The notes beneath the pieces were generated by a model that worked only from the letters and a program-made list of their open reading frames with translations, made no database searches and was not told the DNA's origin. Below, in pieces: positions 1-9,329 of a DNA stretch of 64,000 nt. A program made the position numbers and the translations under genes. The stretch's first letter is position 1; every line of letters starts with the position of its first letter. Source of the DNA: Phaeobacter sp. 22II1-1F12B (GTDB taxonomy: Bacteria > Pseudomonadota > Alphaproteobacteria > Rhodobacterales > Rhodobacteraceae); contig NZ_AQQP01000005.1 in assembly GCF_002210165.1 (NCBI RefSeq), positions 124,001 to 188,000 of the forward strand, written 5' to 3'.

Positions 1-189
1 GAAAGTGGCGCTGGCGACCTCGACGATTTCGGTCTCTTCGGGGAAAGCGCCCGTGTAGCGCGCGCCGCGAGCATCCGTCGACAGGCGCACGCGCCAGCCG
101 CGTTTCAGCATGGCTTCGGCCAGCGCCTGCGCCGGGAACATGTGCCCGCCGGTGCCGCCTGCGGCGATAATCAGCAAGGGTTGGCTCAT
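1..189 (-). CDS. murG: MurG, N-terminal part (runs off left edge)
   Basis: UDP-GlcNAc:undecaprenyl-PP-MurNAc-pentapeptide GlcNAc transferase, which makes lipid II at the inner face of the cytoplasmic membrane. Only the first 63 codons are present. They begin [20 protein letters not shown], which carries the glycine-rich GGTGGH loop typical of MurG. The ATG at 189 overlaps the ftsW stop codon in an ATGA arrangement, so the two are translationally coupled and murG is the next dcw gene. The identification is firm, although the rest of the protein lies outside the window. Confidence 0.95.
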   Translation of the reverse strand, partial: MSQPLLIIAAGGTGGHMFPAQALAEAMLKRGWRVRLSTDARGARYTGAFPEETEIVEVASATF

Positions 190-1352
190 CTGGCGCGACC
201 ACGCAGAATATCGGCGATCTCACCCTGCGGGCGCGAGCGGGTAAAGGCGAGCAGCATGCCCAGCGCGATGCCCCCGGCGATCAGGGACGAGCCGCCGTAG
301 CTGACGAACGGCAAAGTCATGCCCTTTGCGGGCAGCAGACGAACGGCTACGCCCATGTTGATCATCGCCTGCACACCAAAGATGCAGGCCAGCCCGGTTC
401 CGGCGAGGCGAATGAAAGGATCGCGTTCACGCATCAGCCGGAACAGCGAGCGGGTGACGATCAGCGCGTAGAGAGAGATGATGACCAGCACGAGGATCAG
501 CCCGTATTCCTCGGCCGCCACGGCAATGATAAAATCCGTGTGCGCATCGGGCAGCGACCATTTCACCTGCCCCTCTCCCACGCCTACGCCAAAGAGACCG
601 CCTTCGCGGATCGCGTTGGTGGCATAGCCAAGCTGTGTCGTCGGGTCGAGATCGGGGGAGAGGAATCCGTCGATCCGGCGGGCAAAGTGTTCGGAATTGG
701 AATAGGCGACGGTACCGCCCAGAACCACCAGCCCCGCCATACCGACCAGCAGAACCATTGGCGCGCCGGCCACGAAATACATTACGCCCCAGCCGAACAT
801 CACAAGGCAGGCCTGTCCGAAATCGGGCTGCATCGCCAGCATCAACACGATGGCGACGCAGAGCGAAAAGGACCAGAGTTTGCCCGGAGGTCCGTTGATT
901 TCCTGACTGGCGGCCAGCATCCACGCAGCGGCCACGATGAAGCCGGGTTTAAGGAATTCCGACGGCTGGACGCTTGCAAATCCAAGGCTGTACCAGCGCA
1001 TCGCGCCCTTGCCGAAATCGGTGCCCAGAAACGGCAGCAGCGCGACCGCGACAAACGCGCCGAGGAAGCCGACCACCGCAAGGCGGCGCACCATCACCGG
1101 CGACATCATCGAGGTGAGCAGCATGACGATCAGCGCAAGGCCGCCGAACATCGCCTGACGCTGCACGTAGTGGAAAGGTTCAAGCCCGTTGCGCGCGGCA
1201 AGCGGCGGAGAAGAGGCGAGACCAAGAAGCAGCCCGATGACAAACAGCCCCAGCACGCAGGACATCGACCATTTGTCGAGCGTCCGCCACCATTTTGGAA
1301 CAATTGGTTCGCCGCCCCGTTCAGGGACAGCGCCATACACCATCTCAGTCAT
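186..1352 (-). CDS. ftsW: FtsW, SEDS-family peptidoglycan glycosyltransferase
   Basis: A 388-residue polytopic inner-membrane SEDS protein that polymerises septal peptidoglycan from lipid II together with FtsI. The sequence shows many hydrophobic helices and the family segments [22 protein letters not shown] (about residues 115-135) and [11 protein letters not shown] near the C-terminus. The length is usual for FtsW. It ends in an ATGA overlap with murG. In most relatives murD would lie directly upstream, but here the next dcw gene is 5.4 kb away. The protein could in principle be RodA, but the dcw context makes FtsW the better call. Confidence 0.95.
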   Translation of the reverse strand: MTEMVYGAVPERGGEPIVPKWWRTLDKWSMSCVLGLFVIGLLLGLASSPPLAARNGLEPFHYVQRQAMFGGLALIVMLLTSMMSPVMVRRLAVVGFLGAFVAVALLPFLGTDFGKGAMRWYSLGFASVQPSEFLKPGFIVAAAWMLAASQEINGPPGKLWSFSLCVAIVLMLAMQPDFGQACLVMFGWGVMYFVAGAPMVLLVGMAGLVVLGGTVAYSNSEHFARRIDGFLSPDLDPTTQLGYATNAIREGGLFGVGVGEGQVKWSLPDAHTDFIIAVAAEEYGLILVLVIISLYALIVTRSLFRLMRERDPFIRLAGTGLACIFGVQAMINMGVAVRLLPAKGMTLPFVSYGGSSLIAGGIALGMLLAFTRSRPQGEIADILRGRAR

Positions 1353-1484
1353 GGTTCCCGCCGTTTATATCTGCCTCAATGCGCCCCTTTTCGGGGTCTC
1401 AACCTTAAGGCTACATCGAAAATTCCGATGCCGCCAGCCTCTTCCTCTTGCCATACCCATGAAATCGCGCGACAGCGCGGGCAG

Positions 1485-2675
1485 ATGAGACGTGAAACGA
1501 TCATAATCGGTGCCGGTGCCGCCGGAATGATGTGTGCCGCCCATGCCGGGCCGGACACGCTGGTCATCGACCATGCCCGCAATCCGGGCGAAAAGATCCG
1601 TATTTCGGGCGGCGGTCGCTGCAATTTCACCAATATGTACGCCGCGCCGGAAAACTTTCTGTCGCAGAACCCGCATTTCGCCAAATCGGCGCTGGCGCGT
1701 TACACACAGTGGGATTTCATCGATCTTGTCACGCGCCACGGGATCGCCTGGCATGAAAAGACGCTGGGGCAGTTGTTCTGCGATGGCAAGGCGACCCAGA
1801 TCATCCGGATGCTGAGGGATGAGATGGAAAAGACCGGGGCCGAGCTGTGGCTGCACACGGCGGTGATCTCGGTGCGTCATGGCCCCGAGGGGTTCACGCT
1901 CGACCTCGACCGCGACGGAAAGCGCGTTTCGATCACGTGTCACAACCTTGTTCTGGCCACCGGCGGCAAGTCGATCCCCAAGATGGGCGCGACGGGCCTT
2001 GCCTATGATATTGCGCGGCAATTCGGGCTGGACGTGACCGAGACCCGGCCGGGGCTTGTACCTTTCACCTTTCCGCCGGAGCGGTTCAGCGGTCTTGCCG
2101 GCGTCGCCCTGCCCGCACGGCTTTCCAATGATCGCGCCGGTTTTGACGAGGCGCTGCTGTTCACCCATCGCGGGCTGTCCGGGCCGTCGGTTTTGCAGAT
2201 TTCCTCCTATTGGCGCGAGGGCGAAGAGATCCGCATCGATCTCGACCCCGAGGGCAGGCTTTTCGACAGCCTGCGCGACACGCGTCAGATTTCCGGGCGC
2301 AAGGCGCTGACGACTGAACTTGCCCGCGCCCTGCCCGCCCGGCTTGTCGACCATCTTGCCGGGGTACTGGACCTGTCGGGAAACCTTGCCGACCAGTCCG
2401 ACGCGGCGCTGCGCGGCATCTGCGACGCGCTGCGCGACTGGCACCTGACCCCGTCAGGCAGCGAAGGGTATCGCACCGCCGAGGTCACGCTGGGCGGGAT
2501 TGACACGGACGGGTTGTCGTCAAAGACGATGGAAGCCAAGTCCGTACCCGGCCTTTACGCCATAGGTGAAGCGGTCGACGTAACCGGCTGGCTCGGCGGG
2601 TATAATTTCCAGTGGGCATGGTCCTCGGGCCATGCGGCGGGCGCGGCGATCCGCACCCGCGCTACAGGGTCCTGA
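1485..2675 (+). CDS. HI0933/YhiN-family FAD-dependent oxidoreductase
   Basis: A 396-residue flavoprotein of the HI0933/YhiN family, predicted to bind FAD in the cytosol; its substrate is not known from sequence. The N-terminus MRRETIIIGAGAAGMMCA is a Rossmann dinucleotide-binding motif. The segments GEKIRISGGGRCNFTN and LGGYNFQWAWSSGHAAG are family signatures at the two ends. The reading frame stays open far upstream, antisense to ftsW, but the Rossmann fold begins at the ATG at 1485, so that start is used. It lies divergently from ftsW with a 132 bp gap and overlaps the end of the next gene by 14 bp, tail to tail. Confidence 0.85.
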   Translation: MRRETIIIGAGAAGMMCAAHAGPDTLVIDHARNPGEKIRISGGGRCNFTNMYAAPENFLSQNPHFAKSALARYTQWDFIDLVTRHGIAWHEKTLGQLFCDGKATQIIRMLRDEMEKTGAELWLHTAVISVRHGPEGFTLDLDRDGKRVSITCHNLVLATGGKSIPKMGATGLAYDIARQFGLDVTETRPGLVPFTFPPERFSGLAGVALPARLSNDRAGFDEALLFTHRGLSGPSVLQISSYWREGEEIRIDLDPEGRLFDSLRDTRQISGRKALTTELARALPARLVDHLAGVLDLSGNLADQSDAALRGICDALRDWHLTPSGSEGYRTAEVTLGGIDTDGLSSKTMEAKSVPGLYAIGEAVDVTGWLGGYNFQWAWSSGHAAGAAIRTRATGS

Positions 2676-4701
2676 CCAGCCGCAGCGCATCGTAGATGGC
2701 CGCGTGGGTGTTGCGAGCCGCCACCGCATCCCCGATCCGGAAGAGTTGAAAGGCCGCGTCCGGCTGGCGCGACACCTGCTGCGGGGCTCCGGCGATCATC
2801 GCATCGTAATCCACCTCCCCGAGGTTGCGCGAAGACTCGCGCAGGTCGAAGTACAGGTCTTCGAGCGGCTCGGTGCCATGGTTGACCACCACCTGATCCA
2901 CCAGCCTGTCACGGGTCACACCGCTGTAATCCGTGCCGATCGTAGCCTTTAATCCGTTGCCCTCACGCGCCACCGACTCGAGCTTCCAAGTCACGGTAAA
3001 GGTCACGTCGAGCGGTTGCAGCGCCCGCATCGCCGGGGTGAGGGTCATGCCCATGACCTCGGGCGAAAACACCCGGTCGCGCGTCATGATTTCGACCTTG
3101 GCACCGGTCGAGGCGATTTTCTCTGCCGCCTGCAAGGCCGCCTGATCGCCGGCGTCGTCATAGATCAGCACGTTCGAGCCGGACTGCACATCGCCTGAAA
3201 GGATGTCCCATGCGGAAACGACAAGATCGTTGCCCTGCGGCAGGATCTCGGTATGGGCGATGCCGCCGGTCGCGACGATCACCACGTCGGGATTTTCATC
3301 CATCACCGTGGCCGCATCCGCGAAACTGTTGAAACGAAAGGTAACGCCCAGCTTTTCGCATTCCTCGAAACGCCACTGGATCAGCTGGATCATCTCGGAC
3401 CGGCGCGGCGTCTGGGCGGTCAGGCGCACCTGCCCGCCGGGATCGTTAGCCGCTTCATGCACTATCACCTCGTGTCCGCGCGAGGCCGCCACGCGGGCGG
3501 CTTCCAGCCCGGCCGGACCTGCCCCAACAATCACGAAACGGCGGGGGGTATCCGCCTTTTCGATCTCATGCGGCTGTTCGAGTTCGCGCCCAGTCGACGG
3601 GTTGTGCAGGCAAAGCGCCATGCCGCCCTGGTAAATCCGGTCGAGGCAGTAATTCGCGCCGACGCAGGGGCGAATGCGGTCTTCCTCGCCGCGCATGATC
3701 TTGGCGACGATATGCGGGTCGGCCATATGAGCGCGGGTCATGCCAACCATGTCGAGCTTGCCGCTGGCAACTGCGTGCCGCGCCGTCGCCACGTCCTGAA
3801 TCTTGGCCGCATGGAAGGTGGGGAACTTGGTTTCCGCGCGGATTTCCCCTGCGAAATCAAGATGAGGCGCGCTGGCCATACCCTGCACCGGGATCACGTT
3901 GGTCAGCGCCGCGTCGGTTTCGATATGGCCCCGGATCACGTTCAGGAAATCCACCAGACCGCTGTCCTTGAGACGGCGGGAGATTTCCATCCCCTCGGGC
4001 TTGGCAATCCCGCCTGCGAGCATCTCGTCCCCGACATAGCGAATGCCGACGATGAATTCATCGCCAACCCGCTTGCGGATCGCGCGCAGCACGTCAAAAG
4101 AGAACCGCATCCGGTTATCAAGACTATCCGCCCCATAAGGCCCGTCCAGATCGTTGGTTAGCGGCGACCAGAAAGAATCCATCAGGTGGCCGTAGGATTC
4201 CAGTTCAATCCCGTCGAGACCCGCCGCCTGCATACGTTCGGCGGCATCCGCGTAATCCTCGATGATGCGGGCGATGTCCCAGTCCTCGATCCGCTTGGGA
4301 AAGGCGCGGTGGGCCGGTTCACGCTCGGGACTGGCCGAAACCACCGGCAGCCAGTCGCCCACGTCCCAGCGCGTGCGCCGCCCCAGATGGGTCAGCTGGA
4401 TCATCACCGCCGAGCCGTGATCGTGGCATTCATCGACCAGCTGTTTCATCCAGGCGACGACCTCATCCTTCCACGCAAGAATGTTGTTGAAAGCCGGCGG
4501 GCTGTCCCGCGCGACCGAGGCGGATCCGGCGGTCATCGTAAGAGCGATGCCTGCCTTGGCCCGTTCCACATGATAGGCGCGATAGCGATCCTTGGGCATG
4601 CCATCCTCGGGATAGGCGGGCTCATGGCTCGTGATCATCAGCCGGTTTCTGAGTGTCAGGTGTTTCAGCTGAAACGGCTGAAGGAGCGGATCGGCAGACA
4701 T
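2662..4701 (-). CDS. OYE/TMADH-type NADH:flavin oxidoreductase (N-demethylase-like)
   Basis: A 679-residue enzyme with an N-terminal FMN TIM barrel (MSADPLLQPFQLKHLTLRNR onward, about residues 1-340) and a C-terminal FAD/NAD Rossmann region (FVIVGAGPAGLEAARVAASRG). This is the architecture of trimethylamine dehydrogenase, 2,4-dienoyl-CoA reductase and the dimethylglycine or N-methylproline demethylases. The cysteine region reads CVGANYCLDRIYQGGMALC, so only three of the four cysteines usual for a 4Fe-4S site are visible. Two ATGs stand six bases apart. AGGAG directly abuts the first, so the second (4701) has proper spacing and was chosen. The substrate is inferred only by family, and the divergent TetR gene is the likely regulator. 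Confidence 0.8.
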   Translation of the reverse strand: MSADPLLQPFQLKHLTLRNRLMITSHEPAYPEDGMPKDRYRAYHVERAKAGIALTMTAGSASVARDSPPAFNNILAWKDEVVAWMKQLVDECHDHGSAVMIQLTHLGRRTRWDVGDWLPVVSASPEREPAHRAFPKRIEDWDIARIIEDYADAAERMQAAGLDGIELESYGHLMDSFWSPLTNDLDGPYGADSLDNRMRFSFDVLRAIRKRVGDEFIVGIRYVGDEMLAGGIAKPEGMEISRRLKDSGLVDFLNVIRGHIETDAALTNVIPVQGMASAPHLDFAGEIRAETKFPTFHAAKIQDVATARHAVASGKLDMVGMTRAHMADPHIVAKIMRGEEDRIRPCVGANYCLDRIYQGGMALCLHNPSTGRELEQPHEIEKADTPRRFVIVGAGPAGLEAARVAASRGHEVIVHEAANDPGGQVRLTAQTPRRSEMIQLIQWRFEECEKLGVTFRFNSFADAATVMDENPDVVIVATGGIAHTEILPQGNDLVVSAWDILSGDVQSGSNVLIYDDAGDQAALQAAEKIASTGAKVEIMTRDRVFSPEVMGMTLTPAMRALQPLDVTFTVTWKLESVAREGNGLKATIGTDYSGVTRDRLVDQVVVNHGTEPLEDLYFDLRESSRNLGEVDYDAMIAGAPQQVSRQPDAAFQLFRIGDAVAARNTHAAIYDALRLVRTL

Positions 4702-4740
4702 GGGCATCTCCTGTGGCGTCGCGCCGACGATTCCGAGAAT

Positions 4741-4785
4741 GTTCATCTATGTCAAGTTTAAGTTCATCGGTGTTCATTTCACTTG
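4741..4785. promoter_or_regulatory. Divergent promoter region with three GTTCAT repeats
   Basis: The 116 bp between the flavoenzyme and TetR genes holds three GTTCAT copies at 4741, 4762 and 4772, a TTGACA hexamer on the minus strand (4755-4750), and CAAGT/ACTTG arms at 4753-4757 and 4781-4785. The position suits a TetR operator. Its assignment is inference. Confidence 0.35.
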
Positions 4786-4817
4786 TCGCAGCCCGATGCG
4801 CTGGCTATGACTTGCCC

Positions 4818-5462
4818 ATGCAGGATGCGGTTTCATCAGAAGATGCCAACAGCGGATGGCGCGGTTCGCGCGAGGTCTGGATGGCCGCCGCCAAGTCGGC
4901 ACTGCTGGAAAACGGCGTGGATGCGGTCAAGATTCAGCCGCTGGCGAGCACGCTGAAACTGTCGCGCACCAGCTTTTACTGGTTCTTCAAGGATCGCGCC
5001 GCCCTGCTCGACGCGCTGCTCGACGACTGGGACAGTTCGAACACTGGCGCCCTGACCGAAGCCTGCGAGGCCTATGCAGAAACCATTGCCGAGGCTGTCC
5101 TGAACGTCACAGCCGCTTTCATCGACGAAAACGCCTTTGACCCCCGTTTCGATTTCGCAATCCGCGGCTGGGCGCATCGATCCGACAGGGTCAAGGAGCG
5201 GGTCACGACGGCGGATGAGGTGCGGCTTGCCGCCCTGCAGGCGATGTTCCTGCGCTTTGGGTTTTCCGAAGCCGAGGCGGATGTGCGCGCGCGAACGATC
5301 TACCTCGTCCAGATCGGATATATTTCGCTGCAAACCCGCGAGGATCTGGCGACCCGGCTGACGCGGGTGCCCGCCTATGTCAAAACCTTCTGCGGCGAAG
5401 ACCCCTCCCCAGGCGAAATGGCGCGGTTCAGCGCAAGGCTGGGTGCGACGGCCCCCGTCTGA
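4818..5462 (+). CDS. TetR-family transcriptional regulator
   Basis: A 214-residue regulator. The N-terminal helix-turn-helix is visible as VKIQPLASTLKLSRTSFYWFFKDRAALLDALL (about residues 38-70). The SRTSFYWFFKDR core is typical of a TetR recognition helix. The remaining helical part would bind a ligand and dimerise. The ATG at 4818 places the HTH at the normal distance from the N-terminus, and the frame further upstream is antisense to the neighbouring gene. Its divergent pairing with the OYE-type enzyme suggests it controls that gene and itself. Confidence 0.88.
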   Translation: MQDAVSSEDANSGWRGSREVWMAAAKSALLENGVDAVKIQPLASTLKLSRTSFYWFFKDRAALLDALLDDWDSSNTGALTEACEAYAETIAEAVLNVTAAFIDENAFDPRFDFAIRGWAHRSDRVKERVTTADEVRLAALQAMFLRFGFSEAEADVRARTIYLVQIGYISLQTREDLATRLTRVPAYVKTFCGEDPSPGEMARFSARLGATAPV

Positions 5463-5546
5463 CACGCTCACGTTCGCGTGGCCCGTGGGAACCGGAGCGA
5501 CCCGCTGCACGTTCGTCGTCACACGTATAGAGGGGAGTTTGCCATC

Positions 5547-5759
5547 ATGAGTTTCAAGGTCGACGACAAGGTTGAATGGGACTGGGGCCAAGGCACGGCC
5601 GACGGTCGGGTCAAGGAAACCCACAAGAAAAAGATCACGCGAAAGATCAAGGGCAGCGAGGTCACCCGCAACGGTTCTTCCGACGATCCGGCCATCGTGA
5701 TCGAGCAGGAGGATGGCGACGAGGTCCTGAAACTGGCCTCGGAACTGCGCCACAAATGA
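5547..5759 (+). CDS. DUF2945 / Tudor-like small protein
   Basis: A 70-residue protein beginning MSFKVDDKVEWDWGQGTADG, with the KVxWxWGxGxAxGxV pattern of the DUF2945 (hypervirulence-associated Tudor domain) family. The function of the family is not established. The start is the ATG at 5547, preceded by GGGGAG. The gene ends one base before the topoisomerase start, so the two are probably co-transcribed. Small basic or acidic Tudor-like proteins beside topoisomerase IB suggest a nucleic-acid role, but this is only contextual. Confidence 0.8.
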   Translation: MSFKVDDKVEWDWGQGTADGRVKETHKKKITRKIKGSEVTRNGSSDDPAIVIEQEDGDEVLKLASELRHK

Positions 5760-5760
5760 A

Positions 5761-6738
5761 ATGAGCACCGAGCAAGCCGTCATACCCAAGGGCCTGGTCT
5801 GGTATCCGGACGACCGCCCCGGCATCACCCGCAAGCGACACGGACGCGGGTTCACCTACAAGGCCGCCGACGGCACCACCATCGCGCGCGGGGCGGAACG
5901 TGACAGGATATGCGCGCTTGCGGTGCCGCCTGCATATGAGGACGTGTGGATTTCGCCGCGCGCCAACGGACACCTTCAGGCAACCGGGTACGACGCGCGC
6001 ACCCGCAAGCAGTACCGGTATCACCCTAAGTGGGGCGAGGCCCGGTCCGCCGAGAAATACGATCACCTGCCGCGCTTCGGTCGCGCCCTGCCCGCAATCC
6101 GTCGCCGCGTGAGCCGCGATCTGGCGCTTGAGGCGGGCGACGAACGGTTTGCGCTGGCAGCTGCCGTTCTGCTGATAGACCGGCTGTCGATGCGGGTCGG
6201 AAACGAGGCTTACGCGCGAGAGAACGGCTCATATGGGGCGCTTACGCTGAAACGCCAACATCTCAAGCTGACCGACGGTGGGCTGAACCTTGTCTACACC
6301 GCCAAGGGCGGCAAGAAGGTGCGACGCCGCCTGTCTGACCGCAAATTGCTGCGGGTCCTGAACGAGATCCGCGATCTGCCCGGCGCGGAATTACTGAGCT
6401 GGACCGAAGCGGACGGCACCGTACGGACCTTGTCGTCCGGGGCGTTGAACGCCTATCTGGCCGAGGCGACGGAAGAACCCTTTACGGCCAAGACATTCCG
6501 CACATGGGCCGGCACGCTGGCCGCCTTTGAAGCCGCCGAATCCGGTTCATCGACGATCAAAGCGCTGAGCGAGGCGGCGGCAGAGCGGCTTGCCAACACG
6601 CCAACCGTCGCGCGCAACAGCTATATCCACCCGACGGTCATCGACCTTGCCGGGAAGGACATGCCAAAGCTGAAGAGCGCCGGGGTCCCGGGCCTGCGCG
6701 CTGCCGAGAACCGGTTGCTAAGCCTGATCGAGCGCTGA
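5761..6738 (+). CDS. DNA topoisomerase IB (poxvirus/bacterial type)
   Basis: A 325-residue type IB topoisomerase, which relaxes supercoils by a transient 3'-phosphotyrosyl link without ATP. The central segment [27 protein letters not shown] is the family signature holding catalytic Arg and Lys residues. The nucleophile is predicted as Tyr288 in [12 protein letters not shown]. The length matches bacterial TopIB. It lies one base after the DUF2945 gene and its 3' end overlaps the convergent murD end by 21 bp. In bacteria this is an accessory enzyme, so its presence inside a dcw cluster is odd. Confidence 0.93.
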   Translation: MSTEQAVIPKGLVWYPDDRPGITRKRHGRGFTYKAADGTTIARGAERDRICALAVPPAYEDVWISPRANGHLQATGYDARTRKQYRYHPKWGEARSAEKYDHLPRFGRALPAIRRRVSRDLALEAGDERFALAAAVLLIDRLSMRVGNEAYARENGSYGALTLKRQHLKLTDGGLNLVYTAKGGKKVRRRLSDRKLLRVLNEIRDLPGAELLSWTEADGTVRTLSSGALNAYLAEATEEPFTAKTFRTWAGTLAAFEAAESGSSTIKALSEAAAERLANTPTVARNSYIHPTVIDLAGKDMPKLKSAGVPGLRAAENRLLSLIER

Positions 6739-8118
6739 GACGCAGGCGGCGAAATCGTCGCCGCGCTGCTCGAAATTATCGTATTGGTCAAAGCTCGCCG
6801 CAGCCGGGGCAAGCAATACCGTGTCACCTTCCTGCGCATCGGCGGCGGCGCGGGCGACCGCCGTTGCCATATCGGTGCAGATCTCGGTCGGACAGGTAAG
6901 TTGCAGGGCAAACCCCTCGGCATCGCGCCCGATCACATAGGCCTTGGTGACAGCCCCAACGGAATCCTTGAGCGCGGATAGACCGCCCTCTTTTTCCAGG
7001 CCGCCACATATCCAGCGGATGCTCTTGAACGCCGAAAGCGCCTTGGCCGCGCTGTCGAGGTTCGTCGCCTTGCTGTCATTCACAAAGGTGACGCCGTTGC
7101 GCGTGGCGATGACCTGACTGCGATGGGGCAGCCCCGGATAGCTGTGCAACGCGGTTTCGATGACACGGGGCGCGAGACCCAGCGTTCGGGCCACCGCATA
7201 GGCGGCGCAGGCGTTCTGGTGGTTATGTGCTCCGGGCAGGCCCTTGATCTCGCGCAGGTCGATAGAGGCGATCTGCTTACCCTTGCGATATTCTGACAGG
7301 AAGCCCTTGCGCGCAAAGACCTGCCAGCCCGGCCCGGTCAGTTTCGAGGCGACCGAGATGCGAATAACGCGGTCGTCCGACGGGGCTTCGGCCAATTGAC
7401 CGGCAAGGAAGAGGCCCTCGGGTTCATCGACGCCGATCACCGCCCGGTCGGGACCGCCCTCGGCAAAAAGGCGGCGCTTGGCCGCGAAGTAGCCGCCCAT
7501 TCCTGCGTGCCGATCAAGGTGATCGGGCGAGAGATTGGTGAAAACCGCCACATCCGGCGTCAGCGCCCGAGCCAGATCGGTCTGGTAGCTGGATAGTTCG
7601 AGCACCACGACTTCGCCATCTATGGCCGGATCGAGATCAAGCACGCCGCGCCCGATATTGCCCGCAAGCTGCGTGGGGCGGTTTACGGAAGTCAGTATGT
7701 GATGGATCAGCGCCGAGGTGGTGGATTTGCCATTGGAGCCGGTCACCGCCACGACCCGGGGCGGCGTGTCGAAACTTTCCCAGTCCTTGGTGGCAAAGGA
7801 GCGGAAGAACAGGCCGATGTCATTGTCGACCGGCACGCCCGCGGCCAGCGCTGCCGCGACCACCGGGTTCAGAGCGGGGTAGAGATGCGGGATGCCGGGC
7901 GAGACGATCAGCGCGGCGACATCATCGAAAGCGCCCGTCTTGGATAGATCGGCGCAGGTGAATCCTTCTTCCTCAGCACGGGTCCGCGCGGCGGGGTTGT
8001 CGTCCCAGCAGATCGGCATGGCCCCACCGGCGCGCAGCGCCCGCGCGGCAGAGAGACCGGACCGGCCCAGGCCGAGCACCGCGATTTTCTGATTCTGGAC
8101 ACCTGTGACGGGGATCAA
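6718..8118 (-). CDS. murD: MurD, UDP-MurNAc-L-alanine:D-glutamate ligase
   Basis: A 466-residue cytosolic Mur ligase that adds D-Glu to UDP-MurNAc-L-Ala using ATP. It shows the N-terminal Rossmann-like [18 protein letters not shown], the ATP loop [20 protein letters not shown] and the C-terminal [20 protein letters not shown], all diagnostic of MurD. No ATG fits the start. The TTG at 8118 is chosen because it gives the normal N-terminus (LIPVTG...) and lies eight bases after AAGGA. It follows mraY after a 108 bp spacer and is the last gene of the unbroken upstream dcw block. Confidence 0.95.
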   Translation of the reverse strand: MIPVTGVQNQKIAVLGLGRSGLSAARALRAGGAMPICWDDNPAARTRAEEEGFTCADLSKTGAFDDVAALIVSPGIPHLYPALNPVVAAALAAGVPVDNDIGLFFRSFATKDWESFDTPPRVVAVTGSNGKSTTSALIHHILTSVNRPTQLAGNIGRGVLDLDPAIDGEVVVLELSSYQTDLARALTPDVAVFTNLSPDHLDRHAGMGGYFAAKRRLFAEGGPDRAVIGVDEPEGLFLAGQLAEAPSDDRVIRISVASKLTGPGWQVFARKGFLSEYRKGKQIASIDLREIKGLPGAHNHQNACAAYAVARTLGLAPRVIETALHSYPGLPHRSQVIATRNGVTFVNDSKATNLDSAAKALSAFKSIRWICGGLEKEGGLSALKDSVGAVTKAYVIGRDAEGFALQLTCPTEICTDMATAVARAAADAQEGDTVLLAPAAASFDQYDNFEQRGDDFAACVSALDQA

Positions 8119-8149
8119 GACGCGTTCCTTTCCGGTCAGCGGGGCAATT

Positions 8150-8179
8150 GGGGCTCTGCCCCGCCGCGCGATGCGCGGC
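8150..8179. repeat. Paired hairpins in the mraY-murD spacer
   Basis: Two adjacent small inverted repeats lie in the only sizeable gap of the dcw operon: GGGGC-tct-GCCCC (8150-8162) and GCCGCGC-gat-GCGCGGC (8163-8179), followed by CCCCCGGGATATTTTCGACC. Neither is followed by a T-run typical of a terminator. From memory, intergenic elements of this type recur in Rhodobacterales genomes; this has not been verified. Confidence 0.45.
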
Positions 8180-8226
8180 CCCCCGGGATATTTTCGACCC
8201 AAAGAAGCAGGGGCCGGGTCATGGCA

Positions 8227-9309
8227 TCAGCGGACCTTGAGCGTGGCGAGGCCGATCATGGCAAGGATCAGGGCGATGATCCAGAAACGGATCACGATGG
8301 TCGGTTCGGCCCATCCCTTTTTCTCGTAATGGTGATGGATCGGCGCCATCAGGAAGACGCGCTTGCCGGTGCGTTTGAAATAGAGCACCTGGATGATTAC
8401 GGAGAGTGCCTCGACCACGAAGAGGCCGCCGACGATGGCAAGCACCAGTTCGTGCTTGGTTGCCACGGCGATGGCCCCCAGTGCTCCGCCGAGGGCGAGG
8501 CTGCCTGTATCGCCCATGAAGACGGCCGCGGGGGGCGCGTTGTACCAGAGGAAGCCGAGCCCGCCGCCGAACAGCGCGGCGGTGAAGATCAGCAGCTCCC
8601 CCGTACCGGGCACGTAATGCACGTCGAGATAATCGGTGAAGTCGACCCGCCCCACCGCGTAGGCGATCACCCCGAGGGTTGAGGCGGCGATCATCACCGG
8701 CATAATCGCAAGCCCGTCGAGCCCGTCGGTCAGGTTGACCGCGTTGGCGGATCCGACGACGACGCAGACACAGAAGGGGATGTAGAGATAGCCGAGATTG
8801 ATCAGCGTGTTCTTGAAGACCGGCAGGGCAAGCTGGCCCTGCAGTTCGACCGGGTGGTTCTGCGCTGCCCACCACGAGGCGGCAATCGCGATCAGCATAC
8901 CCAGTGCGAGTCGCAGCTTGCCCGGCACGCCGGAGGTATTCTGCTTGGAGACCTTGGCATAGTCATCGGCGAACCCGATGGCCGCATAGGCCAGCGTCAC
9001 GAATAGCACCAGTTGGACGAAGGCGTTGTCTAGTCTTGCCCAGAGCAGCGTCGATGTCGCCAGCGCGCCGACGATCAGCAGACCGCCCATGGTCGGGGTG
9101 CCAGCCTTGACGAAATGCCCCTCGGGGCCATCATCGCGGATCGGCTGGCCCTTGCCTTGCGTGCGGCGCAGGACGGCGATCAGCGGGCGGCCAAAGATGA
9201 AGCCGAAGATCAGCGCGGTAAGGAACGCGCCGCCGGCCCGGAAGGTTATGTAGCGGAAGAGGTTGAAGAAATCGCCCCCGTCCGACAATGCGGTCAGCCA
9301 ATACAGCAT
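8227..9309 (-). CDS. mraY: MraY, phospho-MurNAc-pentapeptide translocase
   Basis: A 360-residue integral membrane enzyme that transfers phospho-MurNAc-pentapeptide to undecaprenyl phosphate, making lipid I. Catalytic signatures are clear: [11 protein letters not shown] (the aspartate pair), [13 protein letters not shown] and the cytoplasmic loop [12 protein letters not shown]. The length and the many hydrophobic segments fit the family. It starts at an ATG 20 bp after murF ends. Confidence 0.97.
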   Translation of the reverse strand: MLYWLTALSDGGDFFNLFRYITFRAGGAFLTALIFGFIFGRPLIAVLRRTQGKGQPIRDDGPEGHFVKAGTPTMGGLLIVGALATSTLLWARLDNAFVQLVLFVTLAYAAIGFADDYAKVSKQNTSGVPGKLRLALGMLIAIAASWWAAQNHPVELQGQLALPVFKNTLINLGYLYIPFCVCVVVGSANAVNLTDGLDGLAIMPVMIAASTLGVIAYAVGRVDFTDYLDVHYVPGTGELLIFTAALFGGGLGFLWYNAPPAAVFMGDTGSLALGGALGAIAVATKHELVLAIVGGLFVVEALSVIIQVLYFKRTGKRVFLMAPIHHHYEKKGWAEPTIVIRFWIIALILAMIGLATLKVR

Positions 9310-9329
9310 TCAGACTGTTCCACCCATGA

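Noticed and set aside
540-1484. N-terminal extension of the HI0933-family reading frame
   Set aside because: The extension is antisense to ftsW with low-complexity His/Arg composition; the Rossmann fold begins at the ATG at 1485.
4741-4785. GTTC repeats considered as a LexA box
   Set aside because: The closest pair has a six-base spacer (GTTC-N6-GTTC), not seven.
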